DNA from: Deinococcus hopiensis KR-140
GTDB lineage: Bacteria > Deinococcota > Deinococci > Deinococcales > Deinococcaceae
Assembly (NCBI RefSeq): GCF_900176165.1
Contig: NZ_FWWU01000004.1
Location: 248,001 to 312,000 of the forward strand
Direction of reading: 5' to 3'
DNA: 64,000 nt
The notes under the pieces were generated by a model, which saw nothing but the letters and a program-made list of their open reading frames with translations, was not told the DNA's origin and ran no database searches. Each line of letters begins with the position of its first letter. Positions within the stretch are counted from its first letter, which is position 1. Shown one piece after another: positions 1 through 8,857 of the stretch. The position numbers and the translations under genes are program-made.

Positions 1-579
1 GAACCCGAGCCGCTGGTGTGGCTGCGCGTGGTCAAGCACCTGGGCTACCCGTCACAGGGCGAGACGCTGAGCTTTCCTGTGCAGGGGGAAGACCGCGCGG
101 CGTTGCGTGCGCTGCCCGGCGTGGAAGCGTTAACGCCAGGCAGGTACGCGGTGCTGCACCCGGGAGCGAGCGTGCCCGAGCGGCGCTGGTCTCCCCAGAA
201 GTTCGCGCAGGTGGGCCGCGAGTTGCGGGGGCGCGGCCTGCAGGTCGTCCTTACGGGCACGGCGGGCGAGGCGGAAGCGACGCGGGCGGTGCGCGAAGCC
301 CTCGGCCCGGCAGACCTTCTGGACCTCACCGGGCAGACGGACCTCGGGACGCTCGCGGCGCTGCTGGAAGGCGCGCGGCTGCTCGTCTGCGGAGACACTG
401 GCGTCTCACACCTCGGGGCAGCCACCCGCACGCCCAGCGTGGTCGTGTTCCTCGCTTCGGACCCTGCGCGCTGGGCCCCTCTGGACCGCGAGCGGCACCG
501 GGTGGTGGGCGATGACGCCGGGGCGGCGCTGGCTGAAGTGGACTTCCTGCTGCGGCGGGAGGTGGCGCGTGTCGGTTGA
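1..579 (+). CDS. Glycosyltransferase family 9 (heptosyltransferase-like), 5' truncated by window
   Basis: This is the C-terminal part of a GT9 heptosyltransferase-like enzyme; the reading frame is open to the first base, so the start lies upstream. About 192 residues are visible. They include the typical sugar-nucleotide domain: HPGASVPERRW, a fully conserved acceptor-side loop, and GDTGVSHLGAA, the GT9 motif that contacts the nucleotide sugar. GT9 enzymes transfer heptose from ADP-heptose to a membrane-bound glycan on the cytoplasmic face. The stop overlaps the next start by 11 bases, and the genes that follow make ADP-heptose, so a heptosyl donor is the best guess. The acceptor cannot be read from the sequence. 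Confidence 0.85.
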   Translation, partial: EPEPLVWLRVVKHLGYPSQGETLSFPVQGEDRAALRALPGVEALTPGRYAVLHPGASVPERRWSPQKFAQVGRELRGRGLQVVLTGTAGEAEATRAVREALGPADLLDLTGQTDLGTLAALLEGARLLVCGDTGVSHLGAATRTPSVVVFLASDPARWAPLDRERHRVVGDDAGAALAEVDFLLRREVARVG

Positions 580-961
580 TGTCCAGCGTGCGCTGCTCGC
601 CTGTACGGGGAACGTCGCGGCCCTCCTGCCCGAACTCGAAACCTACCGGGCCGCCTGGCCGAATGCCCATCTCACCCTGCTCGTTCCCGCCGCCGAGCGG
701 AACGAGGCGCCGCTCTGGGCGGGCGACGTACTGGCTCCCGCCACCTTCTGGACCCGCGACCTTGTGGAGACGTTGCGGGCCGGGCGGTTTAACGCCGCCT
801 TCCTCCTTACCCCTCCCGGCGACTCGCCGCACGGACTGGGCTACCTGTGCGCACTCGCCGGTATTCCCGTTCGCGTGGGGGTTTCCGCCGAGTTTGGCGG
901 GCAGGCGCTCACCGAATGGATCAAGCCTGCCCTGGCCTCACCCTCCCCCGAAAGGAGCTGA
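569..961 (+). CDS. Half-size GT9-like protein (N-terminal Rossmann half only)
   Basis: The frame gives a 130-residue protein starting at GTG 569, inside the end of the preceding GT9 gene. It reads like the N-terminal half of a GT9 enzyme: an N-terminal strand, then an AAWPNAHLTLLVPAAERNEA segment and a PVRVGVSAEF segment that correspond to the first Rossmann domain. It lacks the second, donor-binding domain and so should not be an active transferase alone. It may pair with a neighbouring GT, or it may be a decayed gene; the frame is intact and the codon use matches its neighbours. An alternative upstream start at 512 would lie wholly within the previous gene and is less likely. The family call is tentative. 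Confidence 0.55.
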   Translation: MSVDVQRALLACTGNVAALLPELETYRAAWPNAHLTLLVPAAERNEAPLWAGDVLAPATFWTRDLVETLRAGRFNAAFLLTPPGDSPHGLGYLCALAGIPVRVGVSAEFGGQALTEWIKPALASPSPERS

Positions 962-962
962 C

Positions 963-1931
963 ATGCGACCCCTCCGAATCCTGACCTGGCACATTCACGG
1001 CAGCTACCTGTACTACCTGACGCAGGCCCCCCACGAGTTTTACCTCCCGGTCAAACCCGGACGCCCCGAGGGCTACGGTGGGCGCGCGGGCGACTTCCGC
1101 TGGGGCGAGAACGTGCACGACGTGCCCGCCGAGGACGTGAGGAACCAGCAGTTTGACGCCGTGCTGTTTCAGTCACACAAGAACTACCTCGAAGATCAAT
1201 TCGAAATCCTCTCGCCCGAACAGCGCAAGTTACCGCGCATCTACCTCGAGCACGACCCGCCGCGCGAGACGCCCACCGACACCCGGCATCCGGTGGACGA
1301 CCCCGAGACGCTGCTCGTCCACGTGACCCACTTCAACGACCTGATGTGGAACAGCGGACGCACGCCGACGCGCGTGATCGAACACGGCGTGACCGATCCG
1401 GGGATGACGTGGACGGGCGAAAAAGCGCGCGGCCTGACCGTCGTGAATGGCCTCAAGTCGCGAGGCCGCCGCCTGGGCGTGGACGTGTTCGAGCAGGTGA
1501 GGGCCGAAGTCCCCCTCGATCTGGTCGGCATCAAGGCCGAGGAGATGGGCGGGCTGGGCAGCATTCCGCTGGCCGAGCTGCCCGCCTTCGCCGCGCCGTA
1601 CCGCTTCTTCTTCAACCCGATCCGTTACACCAGCCTGGGTCTGGCGGTGTGCGAGGCGATGATGCTCGGCATGCCCATCCTGGGCTTGGCAACCACGGAG
1701 ATGGCGACCGCCGTGCAAAACGGCGTGAACGGCTATGTGGACACCGACGTGCGGAAGCTGGTGGAGCGGATGAACCACCTCCTTAACGACCCCGACGAGG
1801 CGCGGCGGCTCAGCGAGGGGGCGAGGGCGGTGGCGCGCGAGCGCTTCTCTATCGGGCGCTTTGCCCGCGACTGGGACGTGGCGCTGCGGGAAGTGGCCGG
1901 ACGCGGCGCACTGGTAGGAGGAGTCAAGTGA
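963..1931 (+). CDS. Glycosyltransferase family 4-like protein
   Basis: A 322-residue protein begins at ATG 963, after a GGAG ribosome site that sits in the end of the previous gene. The frame is open upstream to 576 but that part is a shadow of the half-size GT9 gene. The C-terminal half has the GT-B nucleotide-sugar motif YTSLGLAVCEAMMLGMP at about residues 221-237, with the two acidic/Glu positions typical of GT4, followed by a C-terminal helix that packs back on the N-domain. The N-terminal domain is divergent. It most likely adds a sugar to the same heptose-containing glycan. Its stop overlaps the next start by four bases (GTGA), so the genes are translationally coupled. Confidence 0.8.
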   Translation: MRPLRILTWHIHGSYLYYLTQAPHEFYLPVKPGRPEGYGGRAGDFRWGENVHDVPAEDVRNQQFDAVLFQSHKNYLEDQFEILSPEQRKLPRIYLEHDPPRETPTDTRHPVDDPETLLVHVTHFNDLMWNSGRTPTRVIEHGVTDPGMTWTGEKARGLTVVNGLKSRGRRLGVDVFEQVRAEVPLDLVGIKAEEMGGLGSIPLAELPAFAAPYRFFFNPIRYTSLGLAVCEAMMLGMPILGLATTEMATAVQNGVNGYVDTDVRKLVERMNHLLNDPDEARRLSEGARAVARERFSIGRFARDWDVALREVAGRGALVGGVK

Positions 1932-3889
1932 AGAGAATCGCGCTTATCAGCGAACATGCCTCGCCGCTCGCCTCGCTGGGCGGCACCGATGCGGGCGGAC
2001 AGAACGTCTATGTGGCGCAGGTGGCCCGGCATCTGGCGGAGCTGGGGCACACGGTGGACGTCTTTACCCGCCGCGACGCCGCGCACCTGCCCCAAGTGAT
2101 GAACTGGGTGCCGGGCGTACGCGTGATTCACGTGCCCGCCGGACCTGCCCGGGTGCTGCCGAAAGAAGACCTGTTGCCCTTGATGGGGGACTTTACCCGT
2201 TTCATGGCCTCGTTTATGGCGCGCGAGGGACAGTATGACCTCCTGCACGCCAACTTCTGGATGTCGGGGCTGGTGGCGGCGGACCTCAAGCGGCAGCTTG
2301 GGGTGCCCTTCGTCATCACCTTCCACGCGCTCGGTAAGGTGCGGCGGCTGCACCAGGGGGAGGCGGACGGCTTTCCCGACGACCGCTTCGCCATCGAGGA
2401 GCGGCTGGTGCGCGAGGCGGACCGAATTGTCGCAGAATGTCCCCAGGACGAGGCGGACCTGCGCGACCTGTATGACGCTGACCCGGCCCGCATCGTGACC
2501 GTGCCCTGCGGCTTCGATCCCGCGGAGTTCACGCCGCGGGGCCGCCGGGAAGCCCGCATTCGGCTGGGCCTGGACCCCGACGAGACGGTGGTGCTGCAAC
2601 TCGGGCGCATGGTCCGGCGCAAGGGCGTGGACGACGCGATTCGTGGCTTTGCCCGCGCCACGCGCCAACTTGGCATTCCCGCCCGCCTCCTCGTCGTGGG
2701 CGGCAACAGCCCGGACCCCGATCCGGCGCTGACGCCCGAACTGGGCCGTTTAAGGGAAGTGGCGCGCGAGGAAGGCGTGGAAGACCGGGTGACCTTCACG
2801 GGCAGCCGTGAACGTGCTCACCTGCGCGACTACTACAGCGCTGCCGACGTGTTTATCAGCACGCCGTGGTACGAGCCCTTCGGCATCACCCCCCTCGAAG
2901 CGATGGCGTGCGGCACCCCTGTGCTCGGCGCGCAGGTGGGCGGCATCCAGTACACGGTGGTGGACGGCGTGACGGGCGCACTCGTGCCCCCCCGCAACCC
3001 AGACGCGCTGGGCGAGCGCCTGGGCGAACTCCTGGCGGACCCGGCGCGGCGCGAGCGGATGGGACAGGCCGCCCTGGAACGGGTCCGCACCCACTTCACC
3101 TGGGAGGGTGTGGCCCGGCAACTCGCCGAGGTCTACCGCGAGGTCGGCGAGGAGGTGGAGCGGGTCATTCCAGCGCTGGCGTTGCACAGCGGCCACCGGG
3201 CTGCCCCTGACGCCGCCGTGGAGCGGGCCTTCGGCAACCTGATCGCCACGCTGACCCGCGCCCGCAGCGAGTTGCAACCGCAGATCGTGGCGGCGGCGGG
3301 GGCAATCGTGGCGTGCTTCGAACGCGGGGGCAAGGTGCTGGTCTGCGGCAATGGCGGCAGCGCCGCCGACGCGCAACACTTTGCCGCTGAACTCGTGGGC
3401 CGCTTCCTGATTCCCGGACGGCGGGGCCTGCCCGTCATCTCCCTGACCGCCGACTCGGCCATGCTGACCGCCTGGTCCAACGACATCGGCTTCGGGGACG
3501 TGTTCGCGCGGCAGGTCGAGGCCTTCGGGCAGCCCGGCGACCTGCTGCTCACCATCAGCACGAGTGGACGCTCGCCCAACATCGTCGCGGCGATGGAGGC
3601 GGCGCGGGCACGCGGCGTCACCACACTCGCCCTGCTGGGCGGCTCGGGCGGGGACGCCCTGGTCCTGGCGGACCTGCCCCTGCTGGTGCCCAGCACCGAC
3701 ACGCCCCGTATCCAGGAGGTCCACATCCTCGCCCTGCACCTGATCTGCGAGCTCGTCGAGGAGCAGATCTCGGCGGGCGTCCCCGCCCACCTGCCCACCG
3801 CCCTCCCCGCGTCGGTCCGGCTCACCCCGCCCGGCAGCACCCCCCTCATTTCCGCCCCCACCTCTAGTGCTCAAGGAGTGAACGTATGA
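1928..3889 (+). CDS. Fusion of GT4 glycosyltransferase and GmhA-type phosphoheptose isomerase
   Basis: This 653-residue protein starts at GTG 1928. Residues 1 to about 410 are a GT4 enzyme of the sucrose-synthase-like type (GGTDAGGQNVYV near the N-terminus; EPFGITPLEAMACGTP at about 315-330). Residues about 430-615 are a SIS domain matching GmhA, sedoheptulose-7-phosphate isomerase: GNGGSAADAQHFAAEL from residue 474, TISTSGRSPN, and RIQEVHILALHL. The zinc or catalytic His, Glu, Gln and His of GmhA are all kept, so both halves look active. GmhA is normally a free protein of about 190 residues that makes D-glycero-D-manno-heptose-7-phosphate. The fusion would place the first heptose step and a glycosyl transfer in one chain. 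GmhB and HldE lie downstream. Confidence 0.88.
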   Translation: MKRIALISEHASPLASLGGTDAGGQNVYVAQVARHLAELGHTVDVFTRRDAAHLPQVMNWVPGVRVIHVPAGPARVLPKEDLLPLMGDFTRFMASFMAREGQYDLLHANFWMSGLVAADLKRQLGVPFVITFHALGKVRRLHQGEADGFPDDRFAIEERLVREADRIVAECPQDEADLRDLYDADPARIVTVPCGFDPAEFTPRGRREARIRLGLDPDETVVLQLGRMVRRKGVDDAIRGFARATRQLGIPARLLVVGGNSPDPDPALTPELGRLREVAREEGVEDRVTFTGSRERAHLRDYYSAADVFISTPWYEPFGITPLEAMACGTPVLGAQVGGIQYTVVDGVTGALVPPRNPDALGERLGELLADPARRERMGQAALERVRTHFTWEGVARQLAEVYREVGEEVERVIPALALHSGHRAAPDAAVERAFGNLIATLTRARSELQPQIVAAAGAIVACFERGGKVLVCGNGGSAADAQHFAAELVGRFLIPGRRGLPVISLTADSAMLTAWSNDIGFGDVFARQVEAFGQPGDLLLTISTSGRSPNIVAAMEAARARGVTTLALLGGSGGDALVLADLPLLVPSTDTPRIQEVHILALHLICELVEEQISAGVPAHLPTALPASVRLTPPGSTPLISAPTSSAQGVNV

Positions 3890-4653
3890 CGAATACCCTG
3901 TCTCAGCCCCAGACCCAAAACCCCTTTGCCCAGTCCCTCGCTGGAAAAGTCGCCCTCGTGACGGGCGGCGGCAGCGGCCTCGGTGCGGCCATCTCCCGCG
4001 TGCTGGCCGAATCCGGCGCGCAGGTGGTTACCGCTGATATTCAACTTACCAAGGCGCAGGAGCTCGTCACCGAATTGACTGAAGCCGGACATCAGGCCCG
4101 GGCCATCAGCCTCGACGTACGCGACGAGAATGCGCTGGAAGCCGTTGTCGCGCAGCTGGAAGAGGAGTTCGGCCACCTCGATATCCTGATCAACAACGCG
4201 GGCACGGACGTGACGGTCGCCATCGACGAACTGAGCGTGGAAGACATCGACCGCGTGCTGGACGTCAACCTGCGCGGTCCGTTCCTGCTGTCACGCGCCG
4301 TGCTGCCCCGGATGGCAAAGCGCGGACACGGCGCGATCGTGAACATCGCCTCCACCGCCTCCAAGCGCGCGTGGGCCAACGCCACCGCCTACCACGCGAG
4401 CAAGTGGGGCCTGCTGGGCTTCAGCCACGCGCTGCACGTGGAGGCGCGGCCTCTCGGCGTGCGTGTCACGGCGCTCGTGGTGGGCGGCATGCAGACGCCC
4501 TTTATTCTCGAACGCTTCCCCGACACTCCGCTGGAGAACCTGCAAGACCCGCGCAACGTCGCCGAGGCCGTGCGCTACGTGCTGCTCCAGCCTGAGGGAA
4601 CGGTGGTGCCGGAGCTGACCGTCATCCCGATGCGCGAAACCTCCTGGCCGTGA
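3886..4653 (+). CDS. Short-chain dehydrogenase/reductase
   Basis: This is a 255-residue classical SDR. The NAD(P) motif TGGGSGLGAA, the NNAG motif, the catalytic Ser in NIASTASK and the YHASK Tyr-Lys pair are all present. The start ATG overlaps the previous stop (ATGA), and the stop overlaps the next start, so it is embedded in the heptose operon. The substrate is unknown. By position it could oxidise or reduce a sugar in the same glycan, for example a heptose derivative, but nothing in the sequence proves this. Confidence 0.85.
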   Translation: MTNTLSQPQTQNPFAQSLAGKVALVTGGGSGLGAAISRVLAESGAQVVTADIQLTKAQELVTELTEAGHQARAISLDVRDENALEAVVAQLEEEFGHLDILINNAGTDVTVAIDELSVEDIDRVLDVNLRGPFLLSRAVLPRMAKRGHGAIVNIASTASKRAWANATAYHASKWGLLGFSHALHVEARPLGVRVTALVVGGMQTPFILERFPDTPLENLQDPRNVAEAVRYVLLQPEGTVVPELTVIPMRETSWP

Positions 4654-5267
4654 GCGCCCTACGGAAAGCCGCCCTACTCGACAAGGACGGCACCCTGATC
4701 GAGGACGTGCCCTACAACGTGGACCCGGGGCTGATCCGTCTGAGTCCCGGGGTGGGGCCCGCCCTGCGGGCGCTGGACGGGGCAGGCTTCGCCCTCGTCG
4801 TCGTGACCAACCAGTCGGGCGTGGCGCGGGGCCTTTTTCCCGAGTCGGCGCTGACCGGCGTGGAAGCGCGGCTGCGCGAACTCCTGGCTGGAGAAGGTGT
4901 GGTCCTGGCGGGCTTCTACCACTGCCCACACCACCCGGACGGCACCGTGCCCGAGTACGCACGCGAGTGCGAATGCCGCAAGCCGGGACCGGGGATGCTT
5001 CGCCAGGCCGCGCAGGAGTTGGGGCTGGACCTGACACGCTCCTGGATGGTGGGCGACATCCTGAACGACGTGGAGGCCGGAAACCGCGCGGGGTGCCGGA
5101 CCGTTCTGCTGGACAACGGTGGCGAGACGGAGTGGGTGCCTGGCCCGCACCGTACGCCGGACTTCACGGCGCGAAATTGGGACGAGGTGGTGGGGTTCAT
5201 TTTGCCGAAGGCGTTGAACAGTTCACCGCTCCAGCCTCAGGAGTCACGTCAGGCAGAGGTTCTCTAA
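4650..5267 (+). CDS. gmhB: D-glycero-D-manno-heptose 1,7-bisphosphate 7-phosphatase (GmhB)
   Basis: A 205-residue HAD-family phosphatase starts at GTG 4650, overlapping the SDR stop. It has the DKDGTL nucleophile motif at the N-terminus, a VTNQSG motif II, the zinc-binding insert with CPHHP and CECRKP that marks GmhB, and the WMVGD acid motif. The length is normal for GmhB plus a short C-terminal extension. It removes the 7-phosphate from heptose-1,7-bisphosphate between the two HldE steps. With the GmhA domain upstream and HldE downstream, the pathway is complete. Confidence 0.92.
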   Translation: MSALRKAALLDKDGTLIEDVPYNVDPGLIRLSPGVGPALRALDGAGFALVVVTNQSGVARGLFPESALTGVEARLRELLAGEGVVLAGFYHCPHHPDGTVPEYARECECRKPGPGMLRQAAQELGLDLTRSWMVGDILNDVEAGNRAGCRTVLLDNGGETEWVPGPHRTPDFTARNWDEVVGFILPKALNSSPLQPQESRQAEVL

Positions 5268-5505
5268 GTCCTCCTCCCCCGACCCGCAAGGCGGGAGGCT
5301 GAGGCCCGGAGAGCTGCGCCGTTGAGGGGGTGAACGTGCAGGGCGTCCGCGACCAATTGGGATTTAAGCGGCAGGATCGCCTTCGGCAGTCGCCCCCTCC
5401 TTACCCCTCCCCCAGAAGGAGGGAGGGATCCAGAGAATCCATTTCAACTCTCCCAACAACAGACCCAACAACGACCCACCGAAATAAAGCGAGGAAGGAG
5501 GCCCC
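5268..5505 (+). other. Intergenic region with C-rich hairpins
   Basis: This 238-base gap interrupts the otherwise overlapping heptose operon. It contains a short CCCGC/GCGGG hairpin near 5283-5295 and a longer CCCTCCTT/AAGGAGGG inverted repeat at 5395-5402 and 5416-5423. Neither is followed by a clear U-run. They may be attenuator or mRNA-stability structures. The small open frame across the gap (about 61 codons) has no homology I recognise and overlaps the hldE start, so it is not called as a gene. Confidence 0.4.
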
Positions 5506-6969
5506 ATGCTTTTAGAACACGTTGAAGAATTCCGCCGTCTGCGCGTGCTGGTGATCGGCGAGGCAATGCTCGACAGCTACCTCTACGGCACGGCTGACCG
5601 TCTGTGCCGCGAGGCCCCCGTGCCCATCGTGGCGCTGAGCGGACGAAAGGATGTGCCGGGCGGCGCAGCGAACGCGGCCGTCAATGTGCGCGCCCTTGGC
5701 GCGTCCGTCGAGTTTCTGTCCGTCGTGGGTGCCGATGCGGAGGGCGATATCCTGCTGGGCTGCCTGGAGGAAGCAGGCGTGGATACGGCGGGCGTTGTCC
5801 GCGCGAGGAGCCGCGAAACCCTCGTCAAGCGCCGCGTGATGGCCGCCTCCCAGATTCTGCTGCGGCTGGACCAGGGCACCGAGGAGGGCGTGAAGGATCA
5901 GGACGAGGAGCGCCTCATCGCCTGCCTGCGCGCCGCCTTCCGCCGTGCCGACGCCGTGATCGTCTCCGACTACGGCTACGGCATCCTCACCCCGGGCGTC
6001 ATTGCAGCGCTGGCGGAGGAGCAGGCCCGCTCGCCCCGCGTCCTCGTGCTGGACGCCAAGCGGCCCGAGTTGTACCGCGAGGTGGGCGTGACGGCGGTGA
6101 AGCCCAATTACGGCGAAGCGCTGCGCCTGTTGGGAGAAACGGCGGCGACCACTTCCGAGGAACGTCTCGCCCAGGTGACGGCCTGGGAGGAGCGGGTGCT
6201 GGACCGTACCGGGGCGCGCATCGTGGCCGTGACGCTGGACGTGGAGGGCGCGCTCGTATTCGAACAGGGCCAGCCCGCCTACCGCACCTTTACCCGCCCG
6301 CACTCCAACGCGAACGCGACGGGAGCCGGAGACACCTTCGTCGGGACGCTGGCCCTCGCGCTGGCGGCCGGGGCACACACGCCCGCCGCCGCTGACCTGG
6401 CCTCCGCCGCCGCCACCGTCGTGGTGCAGCGCGACGGCACCACCACCTGCACCACCGCCGAGTTGCGGGACTTCCTGACTGCCGAGAACAAGGTGCTGGA
6501 CCGTGACGGACTCGTCGCCCGCGCCGCCGCGCTGCGCGAGGCGGGCAAGCGGCTGGTCTTTACCAACGGCTGCTTCGACCTGCTGCACCGGGGGCACATC
6601 ACGTACCTCAACCAGGCCAAGGCGCTGGGCGACGTGCTCGTGGTGGGCCTGAACGACGACGCGAGCGTGCGCCGGCTAAAGGGCAGCTCGCGCCCCATCA
6701 ATCCCACCGAAGACCGCGCGCAGGTGCTCGCCGCCCTGAGCTGCGTGGACCTGATTGTGCCTTTCACCGAAGACACCCCCGCCGCGCTCATCGAGGCCCT
6801 GCGCCCCGACGTGTACGTCAAGGGCGGCGACTACACCCGTGAGACCTTGCCCGAGGCTCCCCTCGTGGAGTCGCTGGGCGGCGAGGTTCGCCTGCTTCCC
6901 TACCTCGAAGACCGCTCCACCACCGGCATCATCGAACGGGTCCGGCGGGCCTACGCGACGGGCACCTGA
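5506..6969 (+). CDS. hldE: Bifunctional heptose-7-phosphate kinase / heptose-1-phosphate adenylyltransferase
   Basis: The 487-residue protein has the full HldE layout. Residues 1 to about 330 are a PfkB-type kinase (GGAANAAVN; ATGAGDTF with the catalytic Asp near residue 275). Residues about 350-487 are a nucleotidyltransferase (FTNGCFDLLHRGH, equivalent to the HxGH motif, and a C-terminal DRSTTGII segment). It phosphorylates heptose-7-phosphate at C1 and later joins heptose-1-phosphate to AMP, giving ADP-heptose. Length matches E. coli HldE (477). The start follows an AGGAGG site seven bases upstream. The epimerase HldD is not seen in this window, so the product may stay in the D,D form or be epimerised elsewhere. 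Confidence 0.95.
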   Translation: MLLEHVEEFRRLRVLVIGEAMLDSYLYGTADRLCREAPVPIVALSGRKDVPGGAANAAVNVRALGASVEFLSVVGADAEGDILLGCLEEAGVDTAGVVRARSRETLVKRRVMAASQILLRLDQGTEEGVKDQDEERLIACLRAAFRRADAVIVSDYGYGILTPGVIAALAEEQARSPRVLVLDAKRPELYREVGVTAVKPNYGEALRLLGETAATTSEERLAQVTAWEERVLDRTGARIVAVTLDVEGALVFEQGQPAYRTFTRPHSNANATGAGDTFVGTLALALAAGAHTPAAADLASAAATVVVQRDGTTTCTTAELRDFLTAENKVLDRDGLVARAAALREAGKRLVFTNGCFDLLHRGHITYLNQAKALGDVLVVGLNDDASVRRLKGSSRPINPTEDRAQVLAALSCVDLIVPFTEDTPAALIEALRPDVYVKGGDYTRETLPEAPLVESLGGEVRLLPYLEDRSTTGIIERVRRAYATGT

Positions 6970-8060
6970 TGCCGGGAGGAACGGACGCCTGGGCGCAGGC
7001 CCGGAACATCCTCGCCGTGAGGCTGGACACCCTGGGGGACGTGCTGATGACCACCCCAGCCATCCGGGCGCTCAAGGCGGGGCACCCAGAACGTCAGGTC
7101 ACGCTGCTGACCTCCGCTCCCGGCGCGGCGGTGGCGCGGCTGGTGCCCGAGATAGACGATGTCCTCGTCTACCCGGCCCCCTGGCTCAAGGCCACAGCTC
7201 CGCGCAAAAGCAGCGCGCCCGACTTCGAGATGATCGCTGGGTTGCGGGCGCGGGGCTTTGACGCCGCCGTCATCTTCACGGTCTACAGCCAGAACCCGCT
7301 GCCCTCGGCCATGCTGTGCTTCCTCGCCGACATTCCGCTGCGGCTGGCCCACTGCCGTGAGAACCCCTATCAACTCCTGACCGACTGGGTACGCGAAACC
7401 GAGCCGGAGGGCGGCATTCGCCACGAAGTCCAGCGCCAGCTTGATCTGGTGGCGCTGGTGGGTCTGTTCACGCCGGACGAGCGGATGTCCCTCTCCTTTT
7501 CGTACGAGGCGGGAGCCCGGGTCACGGCACGGCTGGAAGCTCTGGGGCTCGGCCCTCTGCCGTCCCCCATCGTCATCCACCCGGGAGCCACCGCCGCCTC
7601 CCGCCGCTATCCGCCGGAATCCTTTGCGGAAGTGGCGGGGGAGCTCAGCGCGCGGGGGTTTCCCCTGCTTTTTACCGGAGACGGCGGGGAGCAGGAATTG
7701 ATTGCCCGGATTCGGGAGATGGCCGGAGGGGTGGGGCATTCGCTCGCCGGAGAGCTCAGCCTGGAGGAACTCGCCGCCCTGATCGCCCGCTCTCCCCTCC
7801 TGATCTCCAACAACACGGGCCCGGCGCACATGGCCGCCGCGCTGGGCACACCCGTGGTGGACCTCTACGCACTCACCAACCCGCAGCACACCCCCTGGGC
7901 GGTGCCGTCGCGCGTCCTCTCGCACGACGTGCCCTGCCGCTGGTGCTACAGCTCGGTGTGCCGCACCGGGCACCACCTCTGCCTGCGGGGCGTCACCCCG
8001 GGCGAAGTCGTCTCGGCGGCGCTGGAACTGCTGACGCCCGCTCCACTGGAGCTGGCATGA
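6969..8060 (+). CDS. Glycosyltransferase family 9 (heptosyltransferase-like)
   Basis: A 363-residue full-length GT9 starts at ATG 6969, overlapping the hldE stop by one base. The N-domain begins ILAVRLDTLGDVLMTTPA, the typical acceptor-domain motif with the conserved Asp. The C-domain has VIHPGATAASRRYP and SNNTGPAHMAAALG, the ADP-heptose contact region. The C-terminus carries several Cys (PCRWCYSSVCRTGHHLC), a Cys-rich tail shared with the downstream GT9. It probably transfers heptose from ADP-heptose made by the adjacent genes. Confidence 0.92.
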   Translation: MPGGTDAWAQARNILAVRLDTLGDVLMTTPAIRALKAGHPERQVTLLTSAPGAAVARLVPEIDDVLVYPAPWLKATAPRKSSAPDFEMIAGLRARGFDAAVIFTVYSQNPLPSAMLCFLADIPLRLAHCRENPYQLLTDWVRETEPEGGIRHEVQRQLDLVALVGLFTPDERMSLSFSYEAGARVTARLEALGLGPLPSPIVIHPGATAASRRYPPESFAEVAGELSARGFPLLFTGDGGEQELIARIREMAGGVGHSLAGELSLEELAALIARSPLLISNNTGPAHMAAALGTPVVDLYALTNPQHTPWAVPSRVLSHDVPCRWCYSSVCRTGHHLCLRGVTPGEVVSAALELLTPAPLELA

Positions 8061-8857
8061 CCGACGTGGACATCCTCATTCCCACCTGTGATCGCCCCGG
8101 CGCGCTGGCAGCCACGCTGACCAGCCTCGGCGCGCAGACCGTGCAGCCCTTCCGGGTGGTGATCTCGGACCAGGGCGAAGAGCCCGCCACCAAGCGTGCC
8201 GAAGTGGCGACGGCCATCCGCGTACTGGAACTGCACGGCTGTGAGGTGGAGGTTCGCCGCCACCTGCCCCGGCGGGGCATGGCCGAGCAGCGCCAGTTCC
8301 TGCTCGACCAGGCCCGCGCGCCGCTGGTGCTGTTTCTTGACGATGACCTCATTCTGGAAACGTGGGTGGTGGGACAGATGGTGGACGCCATCCGCCGCGA
8401 GGGCTGCGGCTTTGTGGGCAGCGCCGTGATCGGCCTGAGTTACAGAACCGACGTGCGGCCCCATCAGCAGGGGGTGGAGTTCTGGGAGGGTGCGGTTCAA
8501 CCCGAAACCGTGCGGCCCGGCCTCCCCACCTGGGAGCGGTACAAGTTGCACAACGCGGCCAACCTGCTGCACGTTCAGGAGCGCGAGGCCCCGGCGCCCG
8601 AAGGGAGCCGCGTCTACAAGGTGGCCTGGGTGGGCGGCTGCGTGCTGTATGACCGCGCCTGCCTGGAAGCGGTGGGCGGCTTTGGCTTCTGGCGTGAACT
8701 CCCCGAACACCACGCGGGCGAGGACGTGCTCGCCCAGCAACGGGTGATGGCCCGATTCGGCGGCTGCGGGATAATGCCCTCGGGCGTCTACCACCAGGAG
8801 TTGCCCACCACCCTGCCCCACCGGGAAGTGGACGCCCCAAAGGTGCTGGACCTGTGA
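8057..8857 (+). CDS. Glycosyltransferase family 2
   Basis: A 266-residue GT-A enzyme starts at ATG 8057 and overlaps the upstream stop by four bases. It shows the GT2 start VDILIPTCDRP, the metal and donor-binding FLDDDL (DxD) at about residues 94-99, a GGCVLYDRACLEAVGGF acceptor loop and a GEDVLAQQ motif that supplies the catalytic base. It has no membrane segment, so it acts in the cytoplasm. The frame is open further upstream but that part shadows the GT9 gene. The sugar donor is not predictable. Confidence 0.88.
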   Translation: MTDVDILIPTCDRPGALAATLTSLGAQTVQPFRVVISDQGEEPATKRAEVATAIRVLELHGCEVEVRRHLPRRGMAEQRQFLLDQARAPLVLFLDDDLILETWVVGQMVDAIRREGCGFVGSAVIGLSYRTDVRPHQQGVEFWEGAVQPETVRPGLPTWERYKLHNAANLLHVQEREAPAPEGSRVYKVAWVGGCVLYDRACLEAVGGFGFWRELPEHHAGEDVLAQQRVMARFGGCGIMPSGVYHQELPTTLPHREVDAPKVLDL

